Notes: generated by a model not told the origin, from the sequence alone. Positions 20,100 through 32,126 are shown, counted from the stretch's first letter. The stretch is 64,000 nt of DNA from Ceratothoa steindachneri (GCA_963969495.1 OZ018324.1:47991623-48055622), one strand, 5' to 3'. Made by a program: numbers and translations.

Positions 20100-21190
20100 G
20101 GAATTCATACAAGGGATAAAACGCCACTTCGTGATAGAAATGTAAGGAGGGAGGACGACAGAAGGTAGTTCTCTGATAAAATAAAGCGAAGTTGAGCAGG
20201 GAAAGCGACATCAGGAAGGGTAGGGAAGCAAGAATTTCGAAGAGAAGCATGGCGGGGACAAACACCTAAAATGTGAGCCACAGAGCCCTCGCCACCGCAA
20301 AAGGGACAACCATGGGCAACTCGGCCTCCACCTAGAACTAAATAGCCATGGGTGGGTCGCGTGTGCCCAATTAGCAACCTGCAAAGAGTAACCTCCCAAG
20401 ACCGGAGTCACTGAGAGCTAGAGGACCAGGAACGGAGAGAGCGTTTAATAAGGGACAGCTTAGAAGAGGGGAACGAATCCCATTCTCTCTGCCACAAACA
20501 AAAGACATACGCCCTGATTATGGGGTAGGAAACCCTAAATGGCAGAGCGGCTGCATCCGGCACCTCGAGGGCGGCCGAGCGGGCCAGCCGCCTCGTTGCT
20601 CGGGACCCCAACAGAACGCCACCCTGTAACGGGAGGCATTTATAACAAACCAGGAGCGAATCCGTAAAACTAAAGGGTGTGTGGACATAAAAGAACGAAC
20701 TGCCTACAAATCAGGCCGGGAATCGCTGAAAACAATAAAATCTGAATTGAGGGATAAAATCAAATTAAAAGCCAAAAGAATGGCCGTCAACTCTGCGGTA
20801 AAAACGGATGCTACAGGAGGGAAGGCGGACCGAAGAGACTCCGTAGAGGACACCGCGGCTGCCCCAACACCGAGGTCCGACTTTGAGCCGTCAGTATAGA
20901 TGGGACGCTAGTGAGCATGAGAACACGCATGTCCAAGAAATAGGCACTTTAATAGAAGAGGGTCAGTAGACCCTTTCTCGAAATGCCAAGAAGCAGTACA
21001 CACCTCAGGAGGGCGGACGCCCCAACACGAAGCCGGCGGGAATGGTAGGGCTAACACCCCGGGAGGAGTGATGGTCTCCAACCCGGAGCCCTAGAGGCCG
21101 GGGTAGAGATGCCCGACGATCAAGAGATGCCGAAGAAGACGGGGCAAAAGGGCACTCATGGACTGGGAATGAAGGGTATTGCTGAACACG
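20100..21190 (-). pseudogene. LINE A1 RNase H and C-terminal zinc-binding region
   Basis: On the minus strand, after TDGSKSDLGVGAAA (RNase H start, about 20895), come SVFTAELTAILLAFN and VFSDS (catalytic Glu and Asp). A degraded WGPEQRGG segment follows where VPGHxGxxGNE should be. The C-terminal part includes a Cys-His motif, CPFCGGEGSVAHILGVCPRH (about 20310-20250), typical of LINE C-termini. Several frame changes are present. Confidence 0.7.
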
Positions 21191-21194
21191 AAAA

Positions 21195-22389
21195 AGGATT
21201 TTTATTTTTTTTAATATCTCATCTGGCGACTGCCTTCTAGGGCATAAGTCGCCGTCCTCAACCTAGCCTAAATCTAGGCTATATTAAAAGCCCCCCCCAA
21301 AAAACAACAACCAGAGAAAACTAAAAACAAAAACAAATTAAAAAAAATATAAAGCGAGCTCCGTCGACGGAAAAGGCACGCCCTCCCCCGGCGAAGAAGA
21401 ACGCGATCCATAGTCAAATATTAAATTACGGGGAGTAGGCCGGCTTCCTTCAAAAAGTCCACAAATCGGTGTGCACGAATCCCTGCCAAGTACAAAAGAC
21501 AGGCGGTAACGACCCCGTCCATCCCAGTACCGGGAGGGGTAACGTGCGCGAAGATCACCCAGACTGGGACATTCGACAAGAATGTGCCGAACAGTCTGGG
21601 GGACGACGCAGTCGTCACAATAGGGTGCAGGCGAGCGCTCCATCAAATAGAGATGCGTCACACGAGTGTGCCCGATTCGGAGACGACATAAAGCAACCTG
21701 AAGCCTTCGCAGCATTTGGGGTGGGTAGGTCCATGGGAACAGTCGCCGCGCAATGGCACGCAACTTCCCTTCCCTTCGACCGTCTCCCATTTTCTTTGCT
21801 AAGCAGCCCGTATTCCTACCATGTAGTCGGTGTGAGGAAGAACGAAACGCTGGTCCGGTCACAGAGTCCTCGCGGAATATTTGGCGCGCTCATTACCCCC
21901 GTAATTCCTACATGTACAGGAACTCAGCATAAGATAATCTCGACATCCGCCCGGCTTGCCAAAACCGTGGCGTAACGGATATCGCGAACCAGGGGACGCG
22001 GAGATTCCAATGCCCCGAGAGCACTCAGGGCGCTTTGTGAGTCGCTATAGATCACAATCCGGTCTCCGAACCGGGCACGTCGCGTAATCTCCCCTACCGA
22101 GTGGTGTATTGCCACCAGGTCGGCCGTGAATCAGGCGCAGTGCCTGGCCGACCCCCTCTTGGAATTTGGAGCCATCCATATACACTGGCACGGTCCCAGC
22201 GTGACACGAGGTGTGCTCCAAAAAGGTTGAACGCAATACTCCCGGCGCTGTACAAGCTTTGGGAGCAGAGGCGTGGCGACAAATAGCCAAATATGGTACC
22301 CTCCAGGTTGGCGTCCTGGGCAGAACCAGGGGCGGGGCCACCGGACTGAGAGCTATACCTAGCTCTCGAAGGAGTTTCCTAGCCCAAAA
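21195..22389 (-). mobile_element. LINE B1, 5'-truncated copy nested in LINE A1
   Basis: It carries the end of the RT-RNase H linker, RNase H (VPVYMDGSKFQEGVG, IYSDSQSALSALGALE), a C-terminal CDDC...HILVEC motif (about 21610-21560) and the B-family 3' hairpins. Flanking LINE A1 sequence is duplicated: CTGAACACGAAAA at 21182-21194 and CTCAACACAAAA at 22390-22401, fitting a target-site duplication. On the minus strand an A-rich tail sits at about 21195-21215. Confidence 0.75.
21225..21280 (-). other. LINE B 3' hairpin pair, copy B1
   Basis: GGCGACT at 21225-21231 pairs with AGTCGCC at 21247-21253. AGCCTA at 21265-21270 pairs with TAGGCT at 21275-21280. Matching hairpins end the other LINE B copies. 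Confidence 0.65.
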
Positions 22390-22399
22390 CTCAACACAA

Positions 22400-23850
22400 A
22401 ACAGGAATCGTAGGCATACCTGCAGCTAGTGATATCGCAAGGAAAGCACGCCAACCTCAACATACAGGAAAGGGATAGGCAAGGTGCGAAAGGCTCCACT
22501 ACTAAGGCGGGCCCCAAGCGAACGAACAGGGTCAAGTATCTTCAAGGCTGAGAGAGACGCTGAAGAATACACCTGGCAACCGTAGTCCAGCTGTTATTGG
22601 ACCAATACCGAATAAAGCGACCACAAGGTGCGCCTATCACCACCCCAAGTGGTGTGGGATAAAACTCTAAGCAAATCCATAGCCTTGGAACAGGAAAACT
22701 CTCAAGCGACGCAAATGGGGTACCCAAGTGAGCTTGCTATCAAGCGTTAAACCCCCAAACTTAAAAACGGGGACATATTCAATCGCCGTGCTATCAAAGA
22801 GGACGGGAGGGGGACCAAGAACACCACGACCCCGACAAAAATGCATGGCCTTCGTTTTGGTGACCAAAAAACGGAAACCCTTTGAGACAGCACGACCCGA
22901 CACGACACAAATTGCCAGCTGTAATCGACGGGGAGCAGAAGGCAAGCGGGGAGATAAACAAAACAACGCCAAGTCATCCACGAAGATGGAAGCCCAAACC
23001 CCTTCCGGAAGAGTGGACACCAGACTATTAATGGCAACGGCGAAACATGTCACATTCAAAACTCACCCTTGGGAAACACCCTCCTCTTGAATCCGCAAGC
23101 ATGAGAAAGCATCCCCAATACGGACCTTAAAATTACGGGACGATAAAAATTCTTGAATAAAAACCGTCCCTACCGGGATTGAGAAAGGGTAGAACAACTC
23201 TTACACGCCAGAAGGACGGATAGATTCTTTTGACCCAAAACAGGTTGTAGAGGTCAACCAAAAATAACTCACGAGTGGGGGTGAAGACGACGGAGAAACT
23301 CGTAGTGGATGCAATCGTCACCGGGAGAGGTGGAGCCACAGTGAGACAAAGCATCCCGCAGCTCATAGACGGAAAAGAGAGTATTATAAGAGTAGGTGGC
23401 GCACGTGGTAAAATCTAAAAGGCGAGACTATGGCGACTTTATGATTGAGAAACCGTCGAGGATAGCTACCAGCGCTACTCACCAAAGCAAAATGGTCAGC
23501 CAGAGCTTCGCTGACCAACCGGCCATCGGACACAAGCGAGCCTCCGATGTCCAGAGTAGGGATGGCATGACCAGCGTAGCGACCACGGATCTTATTGACC
23601 CGCTTCCAAACCCGAGTCAGTGGCGTGGACGAAGAAATGGAAGATACGTATAGGCACCAAGACTCACGGCGGGCACGACGGAGGGTCCTTTGGCGGATGA
23701 CACGAGCCCGGTTCCGATCGACCCTATTCGAGACGGTCGAGTTCTGCCTATAACAGGAATGGGACAACTGATAGGCAGAAATAGTCGCGCACAATCCTTC
23801 GACCTCCAGGGGACGGTGGAGCGCCCCGCAACAGGGCACCTCCGCAGAAC
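22400..23850 (-). pseudogene. LINE A1 reverse transcriptase
   Basis: The minus strand encodes an N-terminal RT region (23839-23384). After a gap follow the catalytic block SIFVDDLALFC (about 22990), GFRFLVTKTKAMHFCRGRG and LTLDSKLTWVPHLRRLR (about 22740), with both Asp of FVDD intact. The thumb continues to about 22400, where LINE B1 interrupts it. Several frame changes and stops disable it. Confidence 0.75.
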
Positions 23851-23857
23851 GAAGCGC

Positions 23858-24545
23858 TCAGCAGCCTCTAAAATATGAGACCACTGAATCTACGGTATCG
23901 AAGGAAACCCGGGAGGCATCAATAAAGGAAGCCTCCCGCAACCCAACCCAATTTACTTGCCGTAAATCCCAACGAGGAGGGAGGGAAAGGCACGGTGTAG
24001 AAAGGGCGGCCGACAGGACTATCGGGAAGTGATCAATCCCGAATCGACCACCGGAAGTCGAGGACAAGTCTACAGCACTAAACGAATCCGTTTGAACATG
24101 GTAAGAAGTAGAGTCGCCGGAATTTAAAAGACAAAGGGAGTCGGATAATAAGAGGGACTCAACCACTCCGCTCCGGGGATTACGGGAAGTATCACTCCAA
24201 GATGGGTGGTAAGCATTAAAATTACCAAGTAATAAAAACGGGGTAGGTAACTGACTTGTGAGCTCCAAAAAGGTCAGACCGACTCAAACTAAAATCCGGG
24301 GGATGTACACAGAACAAACAGTTAAAAGCTTGGAAGTAAAAACCCTCACAGCAATAGCCTGCAAGGTATTACGGAGGGGAAGTGGCGCAGAGAATAACGA
24401 AGAGGAAATTAAAAGCGAAGCACCACCATGGGACACGCTCCCGGCCGGGGGGATGGAATTAAACACCCGGAACTGGCGGGAAGGGGCGAGCCTCAAACTT
24501 ATTTACTTGCAAACAGACCAACAACCGAAGGCCGAACGCTAGAAA
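23858..24545 (-). pseudogene. LINE A1 endonuclease domain
   Basis: The minus strand shows the APE-type order: FNSIPPAGSVSHGGASLLI, VFTSKLLTVCSVYIP, LLGNFNAYHPSWSD, SYHVQTDSFSAVDL and GRFGIDHFPIVL (Asp-His pair). In the GDFNA block the usual Asp is Asn (GNFNA), as in LINE A2. This domain would nick target DNA for priming. Frames shift near 24270. Confidence 0.72.
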
Positions 24546-24609
24546 GCAAGAGATGGAGTTCCTCCCGCTTGGGGAGAACCCCTTGACAATTCCACTGTAG
24601 GATGACAGA

Positions 24610-26124
24610 CATTACTGTCGTCTCGACACCAACGTCGGGATTCTAGTGACGGAGACCGTCGAATGTTCCCGACTACTAGAAGGCCCAGAAGGGGCAAGCG
24701 ACAAATTGCGAAGAGCTGGGGACGCACCCGGCACAGACTTGGAAGCGTGAACGACGGGAGGCGACAGCTGAGAGCCAGACCGAACCCCCAACGTGGAGGG
24801 CTCATGGCCCGGAGGAAAAGGGAGATCAGCAGAGAGGGACAAGAACTAAGATGCGAAGAAGATGGAACAGAAGGCGGAACATGGACAGAGGGTGAGAAGG
24901 GAACAGGGTCAGAGGGTAAGGAGGGAGTTGGATCAGATGGAGAGGAAGGAGCAAGGTCAGAGGGTGAGGAGGGAACAGGTTCAGAAGGAGATGAAGGAAC
25001 AGGGGTAGGAGGCAAGGGAAACGAAACTGAGGTAGGACGCATAGAAGACTGCACAGAGGTAAGGGGCAAGGAAGAAGGGACCAGGGTAGGAGGCAAAGAC
25101 GGAACTAGGTGAACTTCCGCCCGGACAATGACATCGGTGATGCCAACGGGGAAGGCCAGCGAAGACCGGGAAGAAGACATCAAAACAGAGGACGCCTCAA
25201 CAACCGACTCGGGGGGGCCAAACTAGCCTCATCAGAGGCAGCGCGATTGGACTCCAAATGGGGTGAGGAACAGGAGGAACTGCCGGATATCCTCCAACGT
25301 CTCAGCTCGGTCGGTCTCACGGTCCGCTACAGAGGGAGGAACATGAAGAGAGACCAATGACAAAGGAGAGGGCGCAACGGAGGAACCAAAGGCAGGGGGG
25401 AAGGAGCAACAGAGGGACCGCGAGAAGACAAAGGAGTGGGACGACCGGGAGGACGACGTCAAAGAAGAGACGGGCCTCACGTTAGTCCAGCCTAAGGAAG
25501 TCCCGAAGAGCCAGGACCTCCTTCTCAAAAAAGAATACGGGACAAGAACGCGAAGCTGCGCTATGGGAACTTCCACAATTGGCGCAACATTCATGATTCC
25601 CACAAGAGCCATGATACGTCAACGCACAGGCCACACAACGACTAGCCTGCCTACAATTGCTGCTCATATGGCAATTCAAACAATGTCTGGGGAGCTCGAC
25701 ATAACGGGACACAAAGATAACCAACACGAACAAACTGGGGCAGATCCTGACGCTCAAAGTTAACGATGAGCGTACTCGTAGGAACCTTAGCGGGACCAAC
25801 AGACTTAGAAACCCTATAAACGTCCGTAACCGTCTGGGACGAAGGTTTATCCTTTAGTCTCGAAACATCATATTTCAATAATTCGTTAGAGCGAATCACT
25901 CCCTTAACAAAATTAAGGCCAGGATGGGGCACAGCCGAAACCGGGACCTCCGAAAGGGAGGACAAATCCCGCACGGCACCACAATGATCTCGAGAAGAGA
26001 CCTCAACCACTAAATCGCCACTACCACGGGCCCACATACGGCGGGGCGCACCACAGCGGGACTCCTCATTCAAATCAAACACGTCCAATTTAGAAAGCGG
26101 GGACCGGGAATTGGAATTCAGCAC
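24610..26124 (-). pseudogene. LINE A1 ORF1 protein with CCHC fingers and Ser/Pro-rich tail
   Basis: From about 26124 the minus strand encodes LVVEVSSRDHCGAVRDLSSL, FVKGVIRSNELLKYDVSRLK and ILIVNF-like blocks. Cys/His fingers follow in another frame: CLNCHMSSNCRQASRCVAC and CCANCGSSHSAASRSC (25700-25560). The C-terminal tail (25183-24610) is Ser/Pro-rich with imperfect PSSPSDP repeats encoded by a roughly 30-bp repeat at 24880-25010. Such ORF1 proteins bind RNA. At least two frameshifts are present. Confidence 0.68.
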
Positions 26125-26450
26125 CAGGAAAATTTATCATTTGGTGAAGCAAAGACCTCCAAGAGCGCCACGGCGGCTCAGGAACCCACCAACCAACAAA
26201 CACAGGCAGGACCAGCTAAAGGGTCGCGACCCCTGACGGACAGCTCTGATACACCGAGATCAATAAACAAACGTAGATGGAAGGACGATGCACGGTGAAA
26301 GAGAATTGGTACAGAAGACGAAGTAGGGATTAGCAGGAGAAAAAGGATTCCAAGCTGGGGCCGGACGGGGCGCTGAGTCTCATTAGTACGGCAGCCAGGA
26401 GAGCAAATCGCCGTGCCCCTTACGGGGCCCCGAAAACAAAGGCAAAGTTT
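26125..26450 (-). other. LINE A1 5' untranslated region
   Basis: It lies upstream of ORF1 on the minus strand. The stretch 26355-26445, including GCAAATCGCCGTGCCCCTTACGGGG as written on the plus strand, is repeated at 33780-33870. This suggests a shared 5' region. Confidence 0.55.
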
Positions 26451-26519
26451 TAATGAGGGATGAAGGTTGAGGGCACAAGGTTTTAAATTCTGGGTTGGAA
26501 AGGGTCTGAGTGAGGCGAT

Positions 26520-26713
26520 TTGAATGAATGACGAGGGTTCGAGTTCTTCGGAATGTGCCAGGAAGCTGCACGAGAGAATGCTGGTGGGGACAACGTTGGC
26601 GTATGGAAGTAAGTGTATGGCGTGGAAGGAGAAGAAAAAATATCGAGTGAGAGCAGTGCAAATGGAAAACCTGAGAGGGATGCTCGGTGTGCAAAGGGTG
26701 GAGAGGTAAAATA
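26520..26713 (+). pseudogene. LINE E type C-terminal RT fragment
   Basis: The plus strand encodes ARKLHERMLVGTTLAYGSK, MAWKEKKKYRVRAVQMENLR and GMLGVQRVER. This resembles the block after the thumb in the LINE type seen at 12.2 and 19.4 kb. It ends inside a long palindrome (26683-26813). Confidence 0.55.
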
Positions 26714-26813
26714 TGTTTATACTATGAGTTTTCTAGACATTTAACTACTTACATGTCTAGAAAACAGCGACAGCATAAACATATTTTACCTCTCCACCCT
26801 TTGCACACCGAGT
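26683..26813. repeat. 131-bp near-perfect palindrome
   Basis: The left arm GCTCGGTGTGCAAAGGGTGG and on to TAAACATATTTTAC's complement at about 26683-26724 is mirrored at 26772-26813. Inner arms TTTTCTAGACAT and ACATGTCTAGAAAA add to the stem around a short centre (about 26745-26750). The left arm is the end of a LINE fragment, so this is an inverted duplication. Confidence 0.85.
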
Positions 26814-27059
26814 GGGTGTCAGGGTTTATGGAAGGGTGGGTTGATTATGTGTTCGAGAGAAAGGGATGCGGATTGTGAAGGAGAAGAGGTGTTACGATGC
26901 AGAGACTCCCGCCATTTGGCGTAGACAAAAGGATGGGTGGCCTTGCGATTCTTAATAAGATAAACTGAATTGGAGGGGTGGGTAACTTTAGTGGCATTGA
27001 TACGCACCGACCACACTGGAATCCTTTTCCATTGGACTGTATGCAACAAGGATTATTTC
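26814..27059. other. No gene recognised
   Basis: Spacer between the palindrome and the polyadenylation region of the La-like gene. Confidence 0.5.
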
Positions 27060-27403
27060 ACTAAAGACTTAAGCGCTTTACATTTATTAAAATGAACATC
27101 AACTTCCTTTATTAAAAGGCAACGCTCTATTGGCCTTTGAGTTGCCGGATCCATCAATACGAGGGGTTGGGGATTCGAAGAGAGGAGCAGAATAACAAGA
27201 GAGAGGAAGGTGGCGCGGTCCCTTCTCGAATAGATTCACACTTGCCTCCTTTTCTTGACCTTCCCACCCCAGCGTCCACCGCCCTTCTTCCTCTTTTGAT
27301 GGGGCCGCGTCAGAATCCTAGCTCGAGCCTCCTGCAGAAACTTCACTTGTTGCGCTTCCTCAAAGCCCTCCACAGGCCGGACAGAGATGGGATCCCCCTT
27401 TAC
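27060..27403 (-). CDS. Last exon of a host La-type (xRRM) RNA-binding protein
   Basis: A 3' splice site (CATTTCAG before 27403, with a pyrimidine-rich stretch) begins a 55-residue open frame in phase 0: VKGDPISVRPVEGF, EEAQQVKFLQEARARILTRP and a basic tail, KRKKGGGRWGGKVKKRRQV, ending at TGA 27236-27238. Two AATAAA signals (minus strand, 27113-27108 and 27088-27083) follow in the 3' UTR. Joined to the exon at 34494-34772 it continues the C-terminal strand of an RRM, then an acidic VEG-EE segment, a helix and a basic end. La and La-related proteins end their xRRM this way. The family call rests on pattern and exon fit, not on a search. The coding part is 27236-27403. Confidence 0.62.
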
Positions 27404-27667
27404 CTGAAATGGATGGCAAAAGGTCGTCACCATCACACTTGAAACAATCCACATGAACTTACTATACCACCCGAGTGAACATGTATCTACTGTTGCCCCA
27501 TCCTTCTTTACCTAGTGAATATCTCCTCCAACAGATACTGAAACCAACATCAAGATTAGCATGGCAATCGGTGGTGAGGCCGGTCCTCCATTTTTGGGGT
27601 CTCAGAAAGTTGTTTTTTTTCGTATTTGAAACCAATCAGCAATCAAGTAATAACCGTGTACCTGGGG

Positions 27668-29860
27668 CTATCTGGCGACTGCTAACTTAGGCATAAGTCG
27701 CCGTAAACAAACAGCCTAGGTCTAGGCTACTTTAAAAAAATTTGAAAAGAAAACAATAAAAAGAAATAACAATTAGGAAGCAATAACAATAACAACAACT
27801 AAACCTAGTTAAATGAAAGGGAGGCCGGCATCCCCCCAAAAGTCAACAAGTCCACCAGTCAATGTGCACGAACTCAGCCCAAGTACAAGGGACAGGCGGT
27901 AGCGACCCCGCCAAACCCGGTACCGGGACAGGTAACGTGCGCGAAGATCACCCAGAATGGGACATTCAAAAGAATGTGCCGAACAGTCTGGGGGACGACG
28001 CAGTCGTCGCAATAGGGCGCAGGCGAGCGCTCCATCAAATAGCGATGCGTCACACGAGTGTGTGCGATTCGGAGACGACAGAAAGCGACCTGAAGCCGTC
28101 ACGGCATTATGAGATAGGTCCATGGGAACAGTCGCGGCGCAAAGGCACGCAACTTTAAGTTCCCTTCGACCGTCTCCCATCTTCTTTGCCAAGCAGTCCG
28201 AAGAGCTGCCCGTATTCCTGCCATGTAGTCGGTGTGAGGAAGAGCGAAACGCTGGTCCGGTCCAGAGTCCTCGCGGAATATTTGGCGCACTCATTCCCCG
28301 CAATTCCTACATGTCCAGGAACCCAGCAGAAGATAATCTCAACATCCGCCCGGCTCGCACAAAACCGTGGCGTCACGGATATCGAGAACCAGGGGATGCG
28401 GAGTTCCAATGCCCCGAGAGAACTCAGGGCGCTTTGTGAGTCGCTATAGATCACAATCCGGTCTCCGAACCGGGCACGTCGCGTAATCTCCCGTACCGAC
28501 AGCTCGGCCGTGAAGACAGACGCAGCGCCTGGCAGAGCCCCGCTGACTTCAAACAGAGGGAATACGGCGTGGAAGCCCACCCCCTCTTGGGACTTAGACC
28601 ATCCGTATACACTGACACGGCTCCAGCGTGACACGAGGTGTGCTCCAAAAAGGTGGCGAAAAATAGCCAAATGTGGTACTCTCCAGGGTGGCGTCCTGGG
28701 CAGAACCAGGGGCACCACCGGCCCGAGAGCTATATCTAGCTCTCGAAGGAGTTTCCTGGCCCTAAAGGGCTTAGGGTATGACTGGCGTCTCTCGGCGGCA
28801 TAGGCAGCATCGAGATCAGCTGCGGATGCAGTGACAGCTTTTGGCGACTGAGGGAGGCGTCGGGCTCGCGGGTACAGGCGAGTGATGCACTGCACGTGGC
28901 GCAGAGCGAGTGGCATCTCCCCAGCATCGACCAACAGGCTCTCAATGGGGGAAGTGCGGAAGGCACCGGTCGCAAGGCGAAGACCTGTGTGGTGGATCGA
29001 ATCCACCTTCCGCAATAAACGCTCGGCTGCGGATGCATAAAACTCGCATCCGTAGTCGAGCTTCGAACGAACAAAGGATCGATAAAAAAGTAAAGCAGTA
29101 GCCCTATCAGCACCCCAAGCGCTGAACCTCACGGAACGGAGAATATCCATGGCGCGGGTACAAGAGACCCTAAGGCTGCGAATATGAGCCTCCCAGGTGA
29201 GGTGTCGGTCAAATAAAAGACCAAGGAAACGGTGCGATTCAACCACATCCAGGCGCACCCCATTAATTAACAAATCTGGGTCAGGGTGGAGCCGTAGATG
29301 GCGGCAGAAGTGCACCACCTTAGTCTTGGCCAAAGAAAACCGAAACCTGTGCGCTTCGGCATAGCGAGAAACGCGGTTCAATGGCTGTTGGAGTCGACGC
29401 TCCAGAATTGGCATCTGGACCGCGCCAAGAGATCGAAAGGTCGTCCACGTAGAGCGTAGCGAGAACATCTTCTGACAGCACCGAGGAAATGCCGTTGATG
29501 CTCAGGGCAAAGAGTGTGACAATGAGGACACTTCCCTGCGGGACACCCTCTTCCTGCTCCTTTGGGCCGGAGAGGGCTCCCCCCCACCCGTACGCGGAAT
29601 CGACGATCTCGCAAAAATTCAGATATAAACATTGGGAGGCGTTCCCTCGCCCCCATCGTGTGGAGAGTTTCCATGATACCGTATCACCATGCGGTATCAT
29701 AAGCCTTCTCCAGATCGAAAAACACCGTGGCGTAGTGCTGTCTACGAAGGAAAGCCTCACAGACGGCATTTTCCAGTCGGAGCAGGGCGGGTGCGATATG
29801 AAGACGGGATAGGAAGGATAGCGCTGTCGTCATCGACTGTGTTTGGGATGAAGTGTAAGA
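27668..29860 (-). mobile_element. LINE B2, 5'-truncated, with 3' hairpins
   Basis: The 3' end carries two perfect hairpins (27674-27702 and 27713-27728). Upstream on the minus strand are the C-terminal zinc region (28303-27830), RNase H (28650-28300; IVIYSDSQSALSSLGALE, CWVPGHVGIAGNECA), RT thumb (about 29130-28700; GADRATALLFYRSFVRSKLD) and RT core (29769-29320; YVDDLSIS, GVPQGSVL). A few frameshifts occur. The element loses homology near 29860. Bases from about 28440 rightwards form unit 1 of a tandem duplication. Confidence 0.78.
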
Positions 29861-30280
29861 TCTACTTACCCCCGCGGGGTTAAGAACAGGGCGTCCACCT
29901 ATTAATGGACATATCTCTACGTTCGCCGACGTTTGCGTCCGCTCTTGCCTGGGGTTGAACCCAACAATGTATTCGTTAGGGGTAGCGAGGGGTTATTTTT
30001 CCTCTCATAAATACCATACAAGGGGAGGAGTTTTAATGGACACTTCTACATTTGTTACTGCAATGTAATGGGTTTTAGGAACAGCGAAACGCTGGTCTGG
30101 TGGCCCAGTCCTGGCGGATTCTTGGCACCATCCTTCCCAGCAATTCCTAAATGTCCAGGAGCCAAGCAGAAGATAATCTCGACATCCACCGGGCTCGCCG
30201 AAAACGTGGCGTGAGGGATATCGCGAACCAACGGATGCGGAGATACCAATGACCCGAGAGCACTCAGGGCGCTTTGAAAG
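28440..30280. repeat. 1.84 kb tandem duplication, unit 1
   Basis: This unit recurs at 30281-32126 with an offset of 1840-1846 bases and very few differences. Small indels include a 6-base difference near 28761/30601. It spans LINE B RT plus about 400 bases of linker and RNase H from the neighbouring deletion derivative. The junction lies within RNase H sequence. Confidence 0.9.
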
Positions 30281-32126
30281 TCGCTATAAATCACAATCCG
30301 GTCTCCGAACCGGGCACGTCGCGTAATCTCCCGTACCGACAGCTCGGCCGTGAAGACAGACGCAGCGCCTGGCAGAGCCCCGCTGACTTCAAACAGAGGG
30401 GATACGGCGTGGAAGCCCACCCCCTCTTGGGACTTAGACCATCCGTATACACTGACACGGCTCCAGCGTGACACGAGGTGTGCTCCAAAAAGGTGGCGAA
30501 AAATAGCCAAATGTGGTACTCTCCAGGGTGGCGTCCTGGGCAGAACCAGGGGCACCACCGGCCCGAGAGCTATATCTAGCTCTCGAAGGAGTTTCCTGGC
30601 CCTAAACCCAAAGGGCTTAGGGTATGACTGGCGTCTCTCGGCGGCATAGGCAGCGTCGAGATCAGCTGCGGATGCAGTGACAGCTTTTGGCGACTGAGGG
30701 AGGCGTCGGGCTCGCGAGTACAGGCGAGTGATGCACTGCACGTGGCGCAGAGCGAGTGGCATCTCCCCAGCATCGACCAACAGGCTCTCAATGGGGGAAG
30801 TGCGGAAGGCACCGGTCGCAAGGCGAAGGCCTGTGTGGTGGATCGAATCCACCTTCCGCAATAAACGCTCGGCTGCGGATGCATAAAACTCGCATCCGTA
30901 GTCGAGCTTCGAACGAACAAAGGATCGATAAAAAAGTAAAGCAGTAGCCCTATCAGCACCCCAAGCGCTGAACCTCACGGAACGGAGAATATCCATGGCG
31001 CGGGTACAAGAGACCCTAAGGCTGCGAATATGAGCCTCCCAGGTGAGGTGTCGGTCGAATAAAAGACCAAGGAAACGTGCGATTCAACCACATCCAGGCG
31101 CACCCCATTAATTAACAAATCTGGGTCAGGGTGGAGCCGTAGATGGCGGCAGAAGTGCACCACCTTAGTCTTGGCCAAAGAAAACCGAAACCTGTGCGCT
31201 TCGGCATAGCGAGAGGCGCGGTTCAATGGCTGTTGGAGTCGACGCTCCAGAATTGGCATCTGGACCGCGCCCAGAGATCGAAAGGTCGTCCACGTAGAGC
31301 GTAGCGAGAACATCTTCTGACAGCACCGAGGAAATGCCGTTGATGCTCAGGGCAAAGAGTGTGACAATGAGGACACTTCCCTGCGGGACACCCTCTTCCT
31401 GCTCCTTTGGGCCGGAGAGGGCTCCCCCCCACCCGTACGCGGAATCGACGATCTCGCAAAAATTCAGATATAAACATTGGGAGGCGTTCCCTCGCCCCCA
31501 TCGTGTGGAGAGTTTCCATGATACCGTATCACCATGCGGTATCATAAGCCTTCTCCAGATCGAAAAACACCGTGGCGTAGTGCTGTCTACGAAGGAAAGC
31601 CTCACAGACGGCATTTTCCAGTCGGAGCAGGGCGGGTGCGATATAAAGACGGGATAGGAAGGATAGCGCTGTCGTCATCGACTGTGTTTGGGATGAAGTG
31701 TAAGATCTACTTACCCCCGCGGGGTTAAGAACAGGGCGTCCACCTATTAATGGACATATCTCTACGTTCGCCGACGTTTGCGTCCGCTCTTGCCTGGGGT
31801 TGAACCCAACAATGTATTCGTTAGGGGTAGCGAGGGGTTATTTTTCCTCTAATAAATACCATACAAGGGGAGGAGTTTTAATGGACACTTCTACATTTGT
31901 TACTGCAATGTAATGGGTTTTAGGAACAGCGAAACGCTGGTCTGGTGGCCCAGTCCTGGCGGATTCTTTGGCACCATCCTTCCCAGCAATTCCTAAATGT
32001 CCAGGAGCCAAGCAGAAGATAATCTCGACATCCACCGGGCTCGCCGAAAACGTGGCGTGAGGGATATCGCGAACCAACGGATGCGGAGATACCAATGACC
32101 CGAGAGCACTCAGGGCACTTTGAGAG
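30281..32126. repeat. 1.84 kb tandem duplication, unit 2
   Basis: The second copy of the duplication contains an open frame (30996-30281 and into the linker) from RT thumb through RNase H, and an RT core with YVDDLSIS at about 31270. Near-identity to unit 1 implies a recent event. Confidence 0.9.

Larger units (their letters stand above)
19900..26450 (-). mobile_element. LINE A1: RNase H-bearing non-LTR retrotransposon with a nested LINE B1
   Basis: Read leftwards it has a 5' UTR (26450-26125), ORF1 with CCHC fingers, an APE-type endonuclease, reverse transcriptase, an interruption by LINE B1 (22389-21195), then RNase H and a C-terminal Cys/His region to about 20100. The 5' UTR segment at 26355-26445 matches 33780-33870. 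ORF1 plus EN-RT-RNase H matches I-like/Jockey-superfamily architecture; I do not assign a clade. Frameshifts occur in most domains, so it is dead. Confidence 0.8.

Noticed and set aside
28186..31728. Plus-strand open frames across the LINE B copies
   Set aside because: They mirror minus-strand RT and RNase H and show no domain of their own.
31724..31745. GGGGGTAAGTAGATC on the minus strand as a splice donor
   Set aside because: It lies in a duplicated LINE linker with no flanking exon signal, so it is probably chance.
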